Positions 28,001 through 40,543 of a stretch of DNA of 64,000 nt are shown one piece after another. Under the pieces are notes generated by a model. That model had not been told where the DNA came from. It did no database searches and was given only the letters and a program-made list of their open reading frames with translations. The DNA is from Crambe crambe (taxonomy: Eukaryota; Porifera; Demospongiae; Poecilosclerida; Crambeidae). Both the position numbers and the translations under genes were made by a program. Every line of letters starts with the position of its first letter. The stretch's first letter is position 1. The DNA is taken from NCBI GenBank assembly GCA_963924555.1, contig OZ004595.1, forward strand, positions 2,232,001-2,296,000, read 5' to 3'.

Positions 28001-31000
28001 CATCTGCAGAAAGCTTTAAATCTGCTGGTATGTTTTGTTCTTGTGTGAACATCATATACAGAGTCCTGCCAGCCTCGTTAGAACAGATGCTCTTAGAAAC
28101 GCGCCACAAGTAATCATCCGTGATGACAATTTCTTTCTCTGAAGAGTTGAAGAGCTGATGAATGTTGAAGTGAGAAAATGGTTCAAAGGTGACTAACATC
28201 TCTAATTCAATGCTCTCGTGTTCAGGATCATCACACAGAACTAATTGTTCTTGCTTACATATAGTGTGGGCTATAGATGGTAAGCTGTACAATGCAGTGT
28301 GTTCACACTCTTGTGGTGGGTATTGGATGTGATCAGGGTGACAGAAGGACTCTGAAACCTCTAGTGATGGGCAGATGTCTGAAATTGCTGAGGTTATTAC
28401 CTTGATCAAAGATGATCGATAGGAAATGTAATGGGATGTTAAGTCTCGAGATGAGCTTATGCTCCGTAGCATTAGCACGACTGCCTGGCATTGCTCAGTA
28501 ACTTCAACAAGACACTCCAACCCTGATCCTGTTTTCCAGGAAATGCCATTTTTCCATACTGAACAGCATCTCTGAATTGTTGGTGGAGCAAAACCTATTA
28601 TTCGTCTGTTCACTACAGAAAGAGGGAAGTTGAAAGCAATTCGCAATTGTAGCACCTGAAGAAATCGCGGAGTAAAAAATTCATTTGCTTGTGTGGTTTC
28701 CATGATCCAACCACATTTATTGGAATAGTCACCATCGTCCTTCCAAATCTTCTCAGGCTTTTCAATGCTAACCAGTCCAGGAAAGAAAAAGAATCGCTGT
28801 GGATCTTTTAATTTGAGGTCACTCTCATTTAAAAGTTGCAAAATTACTTCATCGTTAATCTCTCGACAGAATTCCATGTGTGTGAGAAAACCTATCAGCA
28901 TGTCTGGATCATGATGTGGAAAGTGTTTGACTAGACCAGAAAGAGTCACCACACCAGTGTTGGTGCTCAACCCCTTGAAATGCTGTCTGAAATGCTGAGG
29001 GGCAAATAGTGATCCATTCACTTCATTCAGAAGCACTTCTTTCTGGATGATCAACCAACTCTTCTCTATGTCTGATTTGTGCTTTATGAGGATGATGTGA
29101 CCTTTATTGCTTAATTCTTCACACAGCCTCAAGATTTCCTTATCTTGCACAGGTAGAAGCTTAACAGGACTTTTTTCTTCAAATTTTGATTCAAATATGA
29201 AATCATCCCAATCTATGCCATCATCAGAGTCTGCATCAGTATAGGAAAGAGGATCTATTCCAGATTTGATCCAATCTTCACTCAAAGCAAGAACTTCACT
29301 TGCTGTAATAGCAGGTTCGGATTTGAAGTTACCAAGGAGGAAAGCATAGAAACAGTGAAGGATGAAGTTCATTTTAGCTATGCCACACAACTCTTTGAAA
29401 CTGGCACTGAGTTGGGAACGAAGTGACACTATCTTATCAGAGTTAGGCATTCGACAGTCCAGTGCAATCAATGAGACTGGTTCTAGCTGAAATCTTGTGA
29501 AATCTGAAGCTAAATATTTCTTGATATTTTGAATTTTTTCTTCACTTTCCTCCACTGGAGATTGGTCAGCAAAGCTTAAAACTACAACCAAGTGAGGCCT
29601 TGTGCCCACTGATTCTGAAGGTGATTGACAATGCAAGAAATTCAACCAGTACAGAATATCCTGCTGGATATATTCGAGGTCCTTCCTAATGTCCACTAAC
29701 AAAAGGATGAGTGGAGGAGATGCAGACAATATAGTGTGTAGAATGGCTTCATGACTGGCATAATACTCACTATGGCCAGCTAAATCATACCAGATTACAG
29801 ACCCAAAGCTTTCACTCTCATAAGCTGAAGGAATTATCCCAGCAGTGAATGCTTCAGCATGCACCATATCCTGACAACCTTCACTTTCAAGAGCTTTGAT
29901 GAGTGTGCTCTTACCAGTTGCATGTTTACCTATTACAATTATATTCAGTGGTGTTGGAGGTGGTTTTTCGGAAGAGTACGAATCAAAAAAATGCTTGTAC
30001 ATGTTATAAAGATGCTGAGGGTTGGCACCATGCTCTACAAGAAGTTTGACAATTTCAGGACACTCTAATGATGTGTTTATTAGAGGAGTGCAGTGAGAAT
30101 TGTTCTGCATATCAACATTGACTCCTGCAACTGACACTAAATACTCCACAACATTAAAAGAGCCTTGATAGCAAGCTAAATGCAAAGGTGTGTCACCTTC
30201 CAAGTTGGGGAGGTTGGGATCACTGCTCAACTCCTCACATAAGAATTTCACGATTTCTATACCACAATCACTAGTTCTACACACTTCATGTAAAGCTGTA
30301 TTGCCTTCAATGGTCACAGCATTGGGATTAATACCACTACTAACCAGTTTCACCTTACGGACATCACAAATGCGAGCAGCCAGATGGAGTGGTAGTTCAT
30401 GGAATATATTCCTCACTATTAAGTAGTCAACAAAGTCCTCCATCTCAACTAACCTTTCTATGAGGTAATCGTCATCATTTCTTAATGCTATGTGCAAAAT
30501 AGTGTCCTTATTTTGAGCTAATAAATCAAAGTCAGTAAAATTTTTTAGGTAGATTAATGCAGCTGATTTAATACAACTGGATCTCTGTGGGTAACTTTCA
30601 GTGATAATGGAGTCCAAAGATAGAATTTCATGTATCTTTTTTCCTGTTTTATTCATTATGTTAACTGAACAATCCTTAGAACCCAATAACCATGATATCA
30701 TATCATCCCTCATAGGATGATGCAAGCACACAAGATGGAGAGGTGTGTTTCCATCTACGTCTTGATGATCAACATCACAGTCCCCCAATAACTCCATCAC
30801 TTCTAGTGAACATCCCAATCTACAGGCTATATGCAGAGAATATTCTTGTCTAGAGTTCATCTTGCAGGGATTAAAGTGGATGACATGAATCAAATGTTCC
30901 ATCAGAGAATAACTACTCTGCCAATTATATGATGCCACATGTAATATGGTGTCTCCTTCTATAAGACTAGTTGGTCTAGTGCAAGCAATACCATGTTCAA

Positions 31001-34000
31001 AGGTGAACTTACATAATAGAGTATACACCACATCACACTTGTCAATTCCATCTATTTGTGTGTATACATCACATTGCCCAATCATCATCAAGTAAAAGCA
31101 TGTATTGTAGCCATTGTTTCTGAATGCTTCTTCAAATGGAGTTCTCCCAAATTCTGAAGTTAGAGCATTAAATGGAATAGTGGCATACCTTGGTTCACCT
31201 TTATTTGCCACATTAACATCACATTTTTTTACCTTAACAAGATATTGTACTATGTCAGTGCTATCATTCTTACTGGCTATATGAAGTGGTGTGTTGCCAG
31301 CTTCATCTTGTCTGTTCACATGACAACCAACACTCACTAACCGAACTATCTCTTTACCATAATGATGCTTACAAGCAAGATGCAGGGGTAATTCTCCTCT
31401 GTCATTGACCACATTAACATCAAACTTTCTCTTTTCAACAAGATATCGTACCATGTCAGTGCTATCATTCTGAAATGCTATATGAAGTGGCGTGATGTCA
31501 GTGCTATCATTCTGAAATGCTATATGAAGTGGCGTGTTGCCAGCTTCATCTTGTCTGTTAACATCACATCTCGCCAACAACTCTATTACTGCAAGTGAAC
31601 ATCCTCTTCTACAGGCTATATGCAAAGGATATTCTTGCTTAGAATTTGCTATACTTGGACTAAAATGCAACGCATGTATCAAATGTTTGATCAAAGCACT
31701 CTGACAATTGTATGATGCCACATGTAATATGGTGTCTCCTTCTATAAGACTAGTTGGCCTAGTGCAAGCAATACCATGTTCAGAGGTGAACTTACATAAT
31801 AGAGTATACACCACATCACACTTGTTAATTCCATCTATTTGTGTGTATATATCACATTGCCCAACCATCATCAAGCCCAAGCATGCATCATAGTCATTGT
31901 TTCTAAATGCTTCTTCAAATAAAGTTCTTGTGTTTGACTCAGAAGTTACAGCATTCAATAAAGTGAGGCCACACTGTTTAGATTTGATAGTGTGTTTGCT
32001 AGTCCTTAGTGATATAGATGCATATAATGAAGAACGACTTGTGTCAGCTTCTATGCCACATATATTCAAAGCTACATGATCAACAACACACTTTCTCTCT
32101 TCCACAAGAAACTTTACTATACCAGTGTCACTATTGCGACATGCTATATGAAGTGGTGTATTGCCAGCTTTATCTTGTCTGTTCACATCACAACCAATAC
32201 TCACTAACTGAACTATCTCTTCGACAAATATATGAAGATCCAGGAATAATTCCCCTGTATTATTATTACAAACAAGATGCAGGGGTAATTCCCCTTTGTT
32301 ATTGGCCACATTAACATCACACTTTCTCTCTTCAACAAGATATCGCACCATGTGAATGTTACCATTCTGACATGCCATATGAAGTGGTGTGTTGCCAGCT
32401 TCATCTTGTCTGTTCACATCACAACCAACACTCACTAACTGAACTATAGTTTTATTTCTACACTTATAAGCAAGATGCAGGGGTAATTCCCCTTTGTTAT
32501 TGACCACATTTAAATCACACTTTCTCTCTTCAATAAGATATCGCACCATGTGAGTGTTACCATTCTGACATGCCATATGAAGTGGTGTGTTGCCAGCTTC
32601 ATCTTGTCTGTTCACATCACAACCAACACTCACTAACTGAACTTTCTCTTCGACAAATATATGAAGATCCAGGAATAATTCCCCTGTATTATTATAAACA
32701 AGATGCAGGGGTAATTCCCCTTTGTTATTGGCCACATTAACATCACACTTTCTCTCTTCAACAAGATATCGCACCATGTAAATGTTACCATTCTGACATG
32801 CCATATGAAGTGGTGTGTTGCCAGCTTCATCTTGTCTGTTCACATCACAACCAACACTCACTAACCGAACTATAGTTTTATTTCTACACTTACAAGCAAG
32901 ATGCAGGGATAATTCCCCTTTGTTATTGACCACATTTAAATCACACTTTCTTTCTTCAATAAGATATCGCACCATGAGAGTGTTACCATTCTGACATGCC
33001 ATATGAAGTGGTGTGTTGCCAGCTTCATCTTGTCTGTTCACATCACAACCAACACTCACTAACTGAACTATCTCTGTACCATATTTACACTTACAAGCAA
33101 GATGCAGGGGTAATTCCCCTGTGTTATTGGCCACATTGAAATCACACTTTCTCTCTTCAACAAGATATTGCACTATGTCAGTGCTACCTTTCTGACATGC
33201 CATATGAAGTGGTGTGTTGCCAACTTCATCTTGCCTGTTAGCATCACAACCAACACTCACCATCTTCACCCTATCTAATGAATGCCTAGCACAAGCCACA
33301 TGCAAAGGTAGTCCATCTCCATACTCAGATATTACATCAGTACTTAGACCTACTTCATTAATCAAGTATTCTAGGATTGAGCTAACTTCTTCGGATCAAC
33401 TATAATATACGGACACGCGCGTGCGTGAAATTATACGCGCGAATTGAGATAACCACACCCCCATGAAAGAGGTTGCCAAAAGAATTTTGAACGAACTAGC
33501 TGCTGCTTGCCTACACCCATCCTTGACTGACTTATACGGCACCATGAGGCTAGGGCTCCTGCAAGGGAGCGAGCGGAGCGAGCATTAGATGTATGGGACG
33601 TACTATTCACGCACTGTTGTGACTCCAAGGCTAGGCAACACTCGCCCAGCTTGCAGTGTGGGCCAAAGGGCTCCCTAAGGCAACCAAAGAGTTTGAGGTC
33701 AAAGGTCGGTGCCGTTTAAGTAAGCAAGAGTAATCATATTGTATGAGAGATACTTAAAGTAGGAGATATAAAGTAGGGTTGGTATGAGTAGGGTGTCTGT
33801 TATCAAAATGTTATTTATACAGGATAAATGGTCGCAATATCACGATAGATATTGCCCAAAACGTCATCATTGCTCCTTCCATATCTTTCTCGCCACATGA
33901 ATTCATCAAGATAAGAAGGAAGCATGGAGCGATGGCAGCCTCTCATTCTCTTTAGTTTGATCTTTGCCCTATTCCAGTAGGATTCGATATGATTGGTATG

Positions 34001-35296
34001 AACCCCAGTAGGACTAACGAATTCTACAGAATGATTGACAGTGCTGTAGCCCGAAATAGCAGGTGTAGTGGCCAAATTGTTGTACGCTGCCCAACCATCT
34101 GACCAGATGGTGGTTCCTGGCTGTACGTGTGCCAGGATTATGGGTAGAAGGGTAGCAGCATCCCTGTGGTCAACTAGTTCCATATACCCAAGGGCTGGGG
34201 TCACACTCGTATCACACATTCCAAATACCCATGCTTCTTTATCTGCAGGCCGGCCTCTATTGTACTGGAAATAAAGTTATATAAATACCCATGCTTCTTC
34301 ACTTACATCTAATTATACCTTTGGTTTGTGTGAAAACAACGATTCATCGATCGATACAATCTTCCCAGGACCACCCAATTTAATTTCGGGATCGAGGTTG
34401 CAGAGTCTGTAACTGCACACATCTCTCAACCATGAGTATACCTGGATAGCTGTGGCCTCTGTGACACCAATTTCCTCTTTGGCGTCTGTGACTGGATACT
34501 GCCTGGCCCACCAATGCATCAACAGAAGCCACTTCTGAAGGGAGAGCTTCGATTTCTCAAAGAAACTACCCTTCCTGATGCTAATGCATTTGTGACAATC
34601 AGGACAACGCCATCGGCAGCCATCACTTATATCCTGCCTGCTCTGGAGTACCATCGTAGTGCCGCATGGGCACTTTTTCTGGCTGGCAAGAACATGTTTA
34701 CCCTGCAAGAAGGTGATAATACCAGGAGTGCCTCCAAAGGCTACAGGCCCAAGCTCAAGAAGAGACATTTCCCGCTTCTTTCCCGCCAAAAATTTAAATT
34801 ACAATAGTAATGATGTCATCACGTTTAATTTCGCGCGTATAATTGCACGCACGCGCGTGTCCGTATATTATAGTTGATCCACTTCTTCTTCAGTGCCATG
34901 ATCTCTGTTAGTCTCGCAGTGGGTGTGCAAGACTTGATCTCTGTTACAAACTACATGGAGCAGTGTACCCCTATATCCATAGTCCCTATATCTATGGTGC
35001 AATATACCCTGATATCCATAGTCACTACGGTTACGATCCAAGTATCCATACCTGTAGTCGTTATTCCCATAGAATCCATGACTACTGTGTTGAGTGTCAG
35101 TAGGATACTTGTACTTTTCAATGAGTGTCTTTATGTCGTCAAGAGACCCATAATAGCACATGAAATGAAGAGCACCAGCGGCATAAGTTGGTATAGATCC
35201 TGCTTCAAATCCATTTATTATCCGCAGGACTTTAGGAACATCGCGGGCTTGTACAGCTTGCTCATAAGCTTCCTTGAGCTCGATCGGCTTCGCCAT
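25037..35296 (-). CDS. Gene 3: ankyrin / Roc-COR protein with three death-fold domains, first exon split by a transposon
   Basis: Predicted exons are 35296-27894 (interrupted by the Merlin element), 27838-27358, 27296-27201, 26970-26884, 26447-26182, 26117-25418 and 25347-25037. All junctions are GT-AG and their phases agree. Removing the element plus one 8 bp duplication leaves 5907 coding bases in exon 1, divisible by three, and a product of about 2615 aa. Order: ankyrin repeats to about 1280, Roc (P-loop GKHATGKST), COR, a Ser/Thr/Pro linker of 14-residue units (TTTLPASGHPS), an extra death-fold domain (VPQERLHTF, KASWDRLATAL), two small basic cassette exons, a second such domain (EASWDRLATAL), a long linker with the basic cluster EKKKRKLK, and the usual terminal Death domain. 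As it stands, reading from the start codon stops soon inside the transposon, so full-length protein is unlikely from this allele unless the element is excised or spliced out. Confidence 0.8.
25547..26117 (-). repeat. 48 bp coding minisatellite, linker 2 of gene 3
   Basis: Units of 48 bp encode 16 residues of the type SDSTTTLPASGHPSTS. About ten units are present. They are interrupted by segments encoding SPPEKKKRKLK (near 25880) and, at the downstream end, SSPPVRKKMRL. The frame stays open throughout and joins the terminal Death exon through the conserved GTGAGC donor. Confidence 0.85.
27608..27805 (-). repeat. 42 bp coding minisatellite, linker 1 of gene 3
   Basis: Five units of 42 bp encode TTTLPASGHPSTSC-type sequence directly upstream of the first extra death-fold domain, in the same exon. 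Genes 1, 2, 4 and 5 have only one or two such units in the matching short exon, so this linker has expanded. Confidence 0.85.
33393..34880 (-). mobile_element. Merlin-type (IS1016-related) DNA transposon inserted in exon 1 of gene 3
   Basis: Terminal inverted repeats of about 49 bp start GGATCAACTATAATATACGG and differ at one position between the two ends. The 8 bp sequence ACTTCTTC is duplicated exactly at 33385-33392 and 34881-34888. In genes 1, 2 and 4 the corresponding site is present once. The element is 1488 bp and encodes one transposase with a short intron. Merlin elements are known for IS1016-like transposases and 8-9 bp duplications. Near-perfect ends and an intact gene suggest a recent insertion. 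Confidence 0.93.
33815..34789 (-). CDS. Merlin / ISXO2-like DDE transposase, two exons (306 aa)
   Basis: Exon 1 is 34789-34319 and exon 2 is 34264-33815 (stop included), joined in phase 0 across a 54 bp GT-AG intron. The N-terminus has a zinc-ribbon-like Cys cluster (CPCG, then CPDCHKC) followed by RKGSFFEKSKLSLQKW, typical of the IS1595/IS1016 group. Catalytic acidic residues are visible as IDESLF (exon 1), SDGWAAY (exon 2) and HIESYWNRAK (exon 2). No internal stop or frameshift is seen, so it may still encode active enzyme. It would bind the terminal repeats and cut and paste the element. It is transcribed in the same direction as gene 3. Confidence 0.92.
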
Positions 35297-35425
35297 TTTG
35301 AAATCACAAGGTCGCTTATTTAGAATAGTGATTCCGGAAGCTAGACCTGCCCGTCCACATAATAACAAACTCGTGCATCAGCCGGGAAATGTATGGCTTC
35401 CGGAATCGATTCAGAGGGCGGCGCT
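35297..35425 (-). promoter_or_regulatory. Putative promoter of gene 3
   Basis: This is nearly identical to the gene 1 upstream region, with ETS-like CCGGAAG near 35334, CTTCCGGAA near 35397 and the GAGGGCGG box near 35413. It has an extra 20-odd bases between the ETS-like sites. The similarity continues into METAP2-like relic 3, marking a shared duplication. Confidence 0.42.
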
Positions 35426-35586
35426 CGCGTATTAATAATGTACATTTTGTGTAACAAATATTAATGAATAGACAATGGAGTCTGGATAAAAATCAGGTGA
35501 AGCAGTCTGAGATAATGCATTGTCCTCCTCCTCCAATGAGCAGACAACACATAAGGCTGCCAACAATTATTATGACTAAGTTCCAG

Positions 35587-37058
<1,472 letters not shown>

Positions 37059-38724
37059 CTACAGGACAAAAATAAAAATAAAGCAAGTTGGGTCTTCATT
37101 ACGATGCACCTCAAGCAGTGAATGTTTGTGTTATGAGAAAAGTTGGTAAAGGTCTTCAGTAGTACTAGCTAATCATTTAATCTGCTATATGGATACCCTT
37201 TACCAACTCAGTGCATAGATGCACCTCGATATACCTTAAACAGTCACTGGCAGCTGTAAGATTTCCACACAATGAATGTCAGAGTGATGCATGGAGAATA
37301 TGGTGGATTGCAGTATGTGGGACAGGATTTGGATGATATGCACTGGGAGATAACAAACATGAATGACACAGTGAACAGATGAGATGGTTTGTAGACTTAC
37401 AGCATAAGAAGTCTTCATGATCCATTGTTCAATGATCATTCCTGTGGTGGAACTGAAGTCCAGAACATATCCTTTGTCTAGTGATAATTCCTGAAGTTTG
37501 CCAGATGGCTGCAACTAGCTTTACTGAAGTTTACACATCTTACAATGTCCTCAGAAGGCATCAAGACATCACGAATCTACTTCACCAAACTGTGGCAACT
37601 TGGGATCACATTTCAGAGCAGACACATCAGAAAGAGGTGGCTGGAATGGGAGTCAGTCGGGGAATGGTTATTTGGTGGGTTGCTGACTATACTGCCAATA
37701 CATTACTTTAAAGAGTAAATCCCTATCAATTAACAAGGTGAGCCAGGTAGAGTATAACCCAAAGCAAGCATGCTCTCCCATGAAAGGTAAGACTACACAC
37801 TATCCAATACGTCCACCAATGTACACACCCATGAATACATGATAAGGTATACACAACATGATAACAGACCTATGAATACATGATAAGGTACACAAAGCAA
37901 ACAGGACATTACATAACTGCATGTTTACAACTAAACCATGTCATGGCAATGACACTAACTCACCCACCTTCTTTAATCAGTTCATGGATTTCTATGGTCC
38001 ACTGACTAATGAATAACCTACAGTAAATAAAAGTGCTAAATTATCTTACTGGGCAAACCAGTTACCTACAGGACAAACACATAACCAATTGACCTGTATG
38101 TGGTTTAACACAAACATTCAGTGTGGTTTTCCCTTGATATGTACTTATAAGGACATTGTGTACATGAACACACACACAAAGAATATTAGCACTGACTCAA
38201 ACACACTCACAGCGCAGACTTACATGACATACCTGCATTTCTTACATGTCACTGCCAGTGAGACTGACATCACATGGACTGGGGTGAGGACAGGAATGAC
38301 ACAGAGATGGTTTCTTGCAAGGTTAAACTATCTCTTTTGGTTATAATGCATATTTGGTCTCTCCTATTCTTCATGTCTTTCCAGTGATTGCTTATACATA
38401 TATAGAGGTGGCTGGAATGGAATCAGTTAAGGAATGGGAATCAGTCAAGGAATGGGGATCAGGGTTGAAGTCGAATTACAAATGCTGCAGCATGACCTTC
38501 CTATAAATCAAGGTCAGATAAAAATTGTCAATTAATAAGGTGGTGATGAGGTATAGCTATAGTACATATCACGAAAGGTCAGAGTTCACAGACCACACAC
38601 TATCAAATACACCCACCAATGAATACATGATAAGGTACACAAAAGCAACCACCCACTGTGAATGCACTTAAAGGAACCATGAATGCACACACCTGGTGTC
38701 TGTCAGACACAACATTATGCATTA

Positions 38725-38911
38725 CAGAGCTTATGATAACAACCTGACACTTGATATTTTCAGGCCAATATTGGCATATGTCTGGTCATTATTTGCTTGT
38801 CAGGACAAAAGTACTGGTCAAAATGCACACTGATGCAATGTCCAGTTAAATATTAGGCCTACAAACTATATATCATGTCTGGTCAATATTAATTTCTTAT
38901 CATAAGCACTG
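38725..38911. mobile_element. Small inverted-repeat element (about 187 bp), copy in unit 3
   Basis: The ends CAGAGCTTATGATAA and CATAAGCACTG, and the position, match the copies in units 2 and 4, with very few base differences. See 23577-23763. Confidence 0.75.
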
Positions 38912-40164
38912 CATTATGGTAACTGTCATGCAGGAGTCTTAGGTAAGGCAAACAATGTCACAATGCATGTCATTTCTGCTCACCCTGGTTGCCACACAAC
39001 TTATAACTTGCCTCCTTCAATCAGTTAAATGGGTTTTCCAGGACCAATTGACCTACAGTAAACATTAAAATTAACTGACCTACAGGACAAAACACACAAC
39101 CAATTGACCTGTATGTGGTTTAACACAAACATTCAGTGTGGTTTTCCCTTGATATGTACTTATAAGGACATTGTGTACATGAACACACACACAAAGAATA
39201 TTAGCACTGACTCAAACACACACAGCACAGACTTGCAGTGAGTGTGACATTACATGACATACCTGCATTTCTTACATGTCACTGCCAGTGGGACTGACAT
39301 CACATGGACTGGGGTGAGGACAGGAATGACACAGAGATGGTTTGTTGCAAGGATAAACTCTCAAGGTTTTATTTTGGTTATAATGCATATTTGCTCTCTC
39401 CTATTCTTCATGTCTTTCTAGTGATTGCTTATGCATAGAATAGAGGTGGCTGGAATGGGAAATCAAGGAATGGAATCAGTCAAGGAATGGGAATCAGGGT
39501 TGAAGTCGAATTACAAATGCTGCAGCATGACCTTCCTATAAATCAAGGTCAGATAAAAATTGTCAATTAATAAGGTGGTGATGAGGTATAGCTATAGTAC
39601 ATATCACGAAAGGTCAGAGTTCACAGACCACACACTATCAAATACACCCACCAATGAATACATGATAAGGTACACAAAAGCAACCACCCACTGTGAATGC
39701 ACTTAAAGAACCATGAATGCACACACCTGGTGTCTGTCAGACACAACATTATGCATTAACAGCACAGACTTGCAGTGAGTGTGACATTACATGACATACC
39801 TGCATTTCTTACATGTCACTGCCAGTGGGACTGACATCACATGGACTGGGGTGAGGACACAGGAGAACACTGCAGTCAATGGCTGTCAAGAACACTTCTC
39901 ACAGTAAGACAGTAACTCCTGACAGAGATGGAAGCCATGTACCAATAAGAAAGGATGAACTTTCAAGTGGTGCCTGGAATGTGTGGGTTGAGGCAACTGA
40001 AGTGAAAGTGCTATGATGAACAAACTTGAGATGGTGATGACTTCTTGTTTCTTGTCTTGAGATGATAAAAAGATGAGCAATCAATTAGTCAGTGCATGAT
40101 TCTTCCTTATACACACCACGACCAGCTCACACACCATCGACCAGTTTGTTTGCCTATCTTAATC

Positions 40165-40335
40165 TGCCGGCCTGCCCAACAGTCTCTCTCTCTGTCAACC
40201 TGCCTGCCCGACTGTTTGTCAGTCTGTCTGTCAATCTGCCTGCCCGACACTGTCTGTCTGTCTGTCTGTCTGTCTGTCAACCTGCCTTCCCAACTTCTGT
40301 CAGTCTGTCAACCTGCCTTCCCGACTATTTGTCCA
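40165..40335. repeat. CTGTCTGTC / CCTGCCTGCC simple repeat
   Basis: Imperfect tetranucleotide repeats with interspersed TCAACCTGCCTGCC units, similar to the left edge of the window. No coding potential is likely, although both strands have long repetitive open frames. Confidence 0.88.
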
Positions 40336-40543
40336 TACCATAAGCATTTGTGCTGGTGACTTAAGAGGAAATGTGTGATATGACATAAGGGATGAAGGAG
40401 TATGCTGGTTTGCTAAATCAAAAAAAGTCAGCATATGACATGTGATTGTATAATTCTATTAGTACAGATGAGTCGTTGCTATGGAGTACAGTAAAAGCAT
40501 GTGCATATGTGATATCCCCTCCACACAATGCACTGTGCACATT

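Larger units (their letters stand above)
37059..40543. other. Repeat-rich region between METAP2-like relic 3 and gene 4
   Basis: No intact gene is supported. The block with TGTACATGAACACACACACA and ACATCACATGGACTGGGG occurs at about 38150-38280 and 39170-39310, and its 3' half again at 39770-39850, so internal tandem duplication has happened at least twice. It includes a small inverted-repeat element (38725-38911). The last part (40150-40543) resembles the 3' flank of gene 1, not that of genes 2, 3 or 5. Confidence 0.58.
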
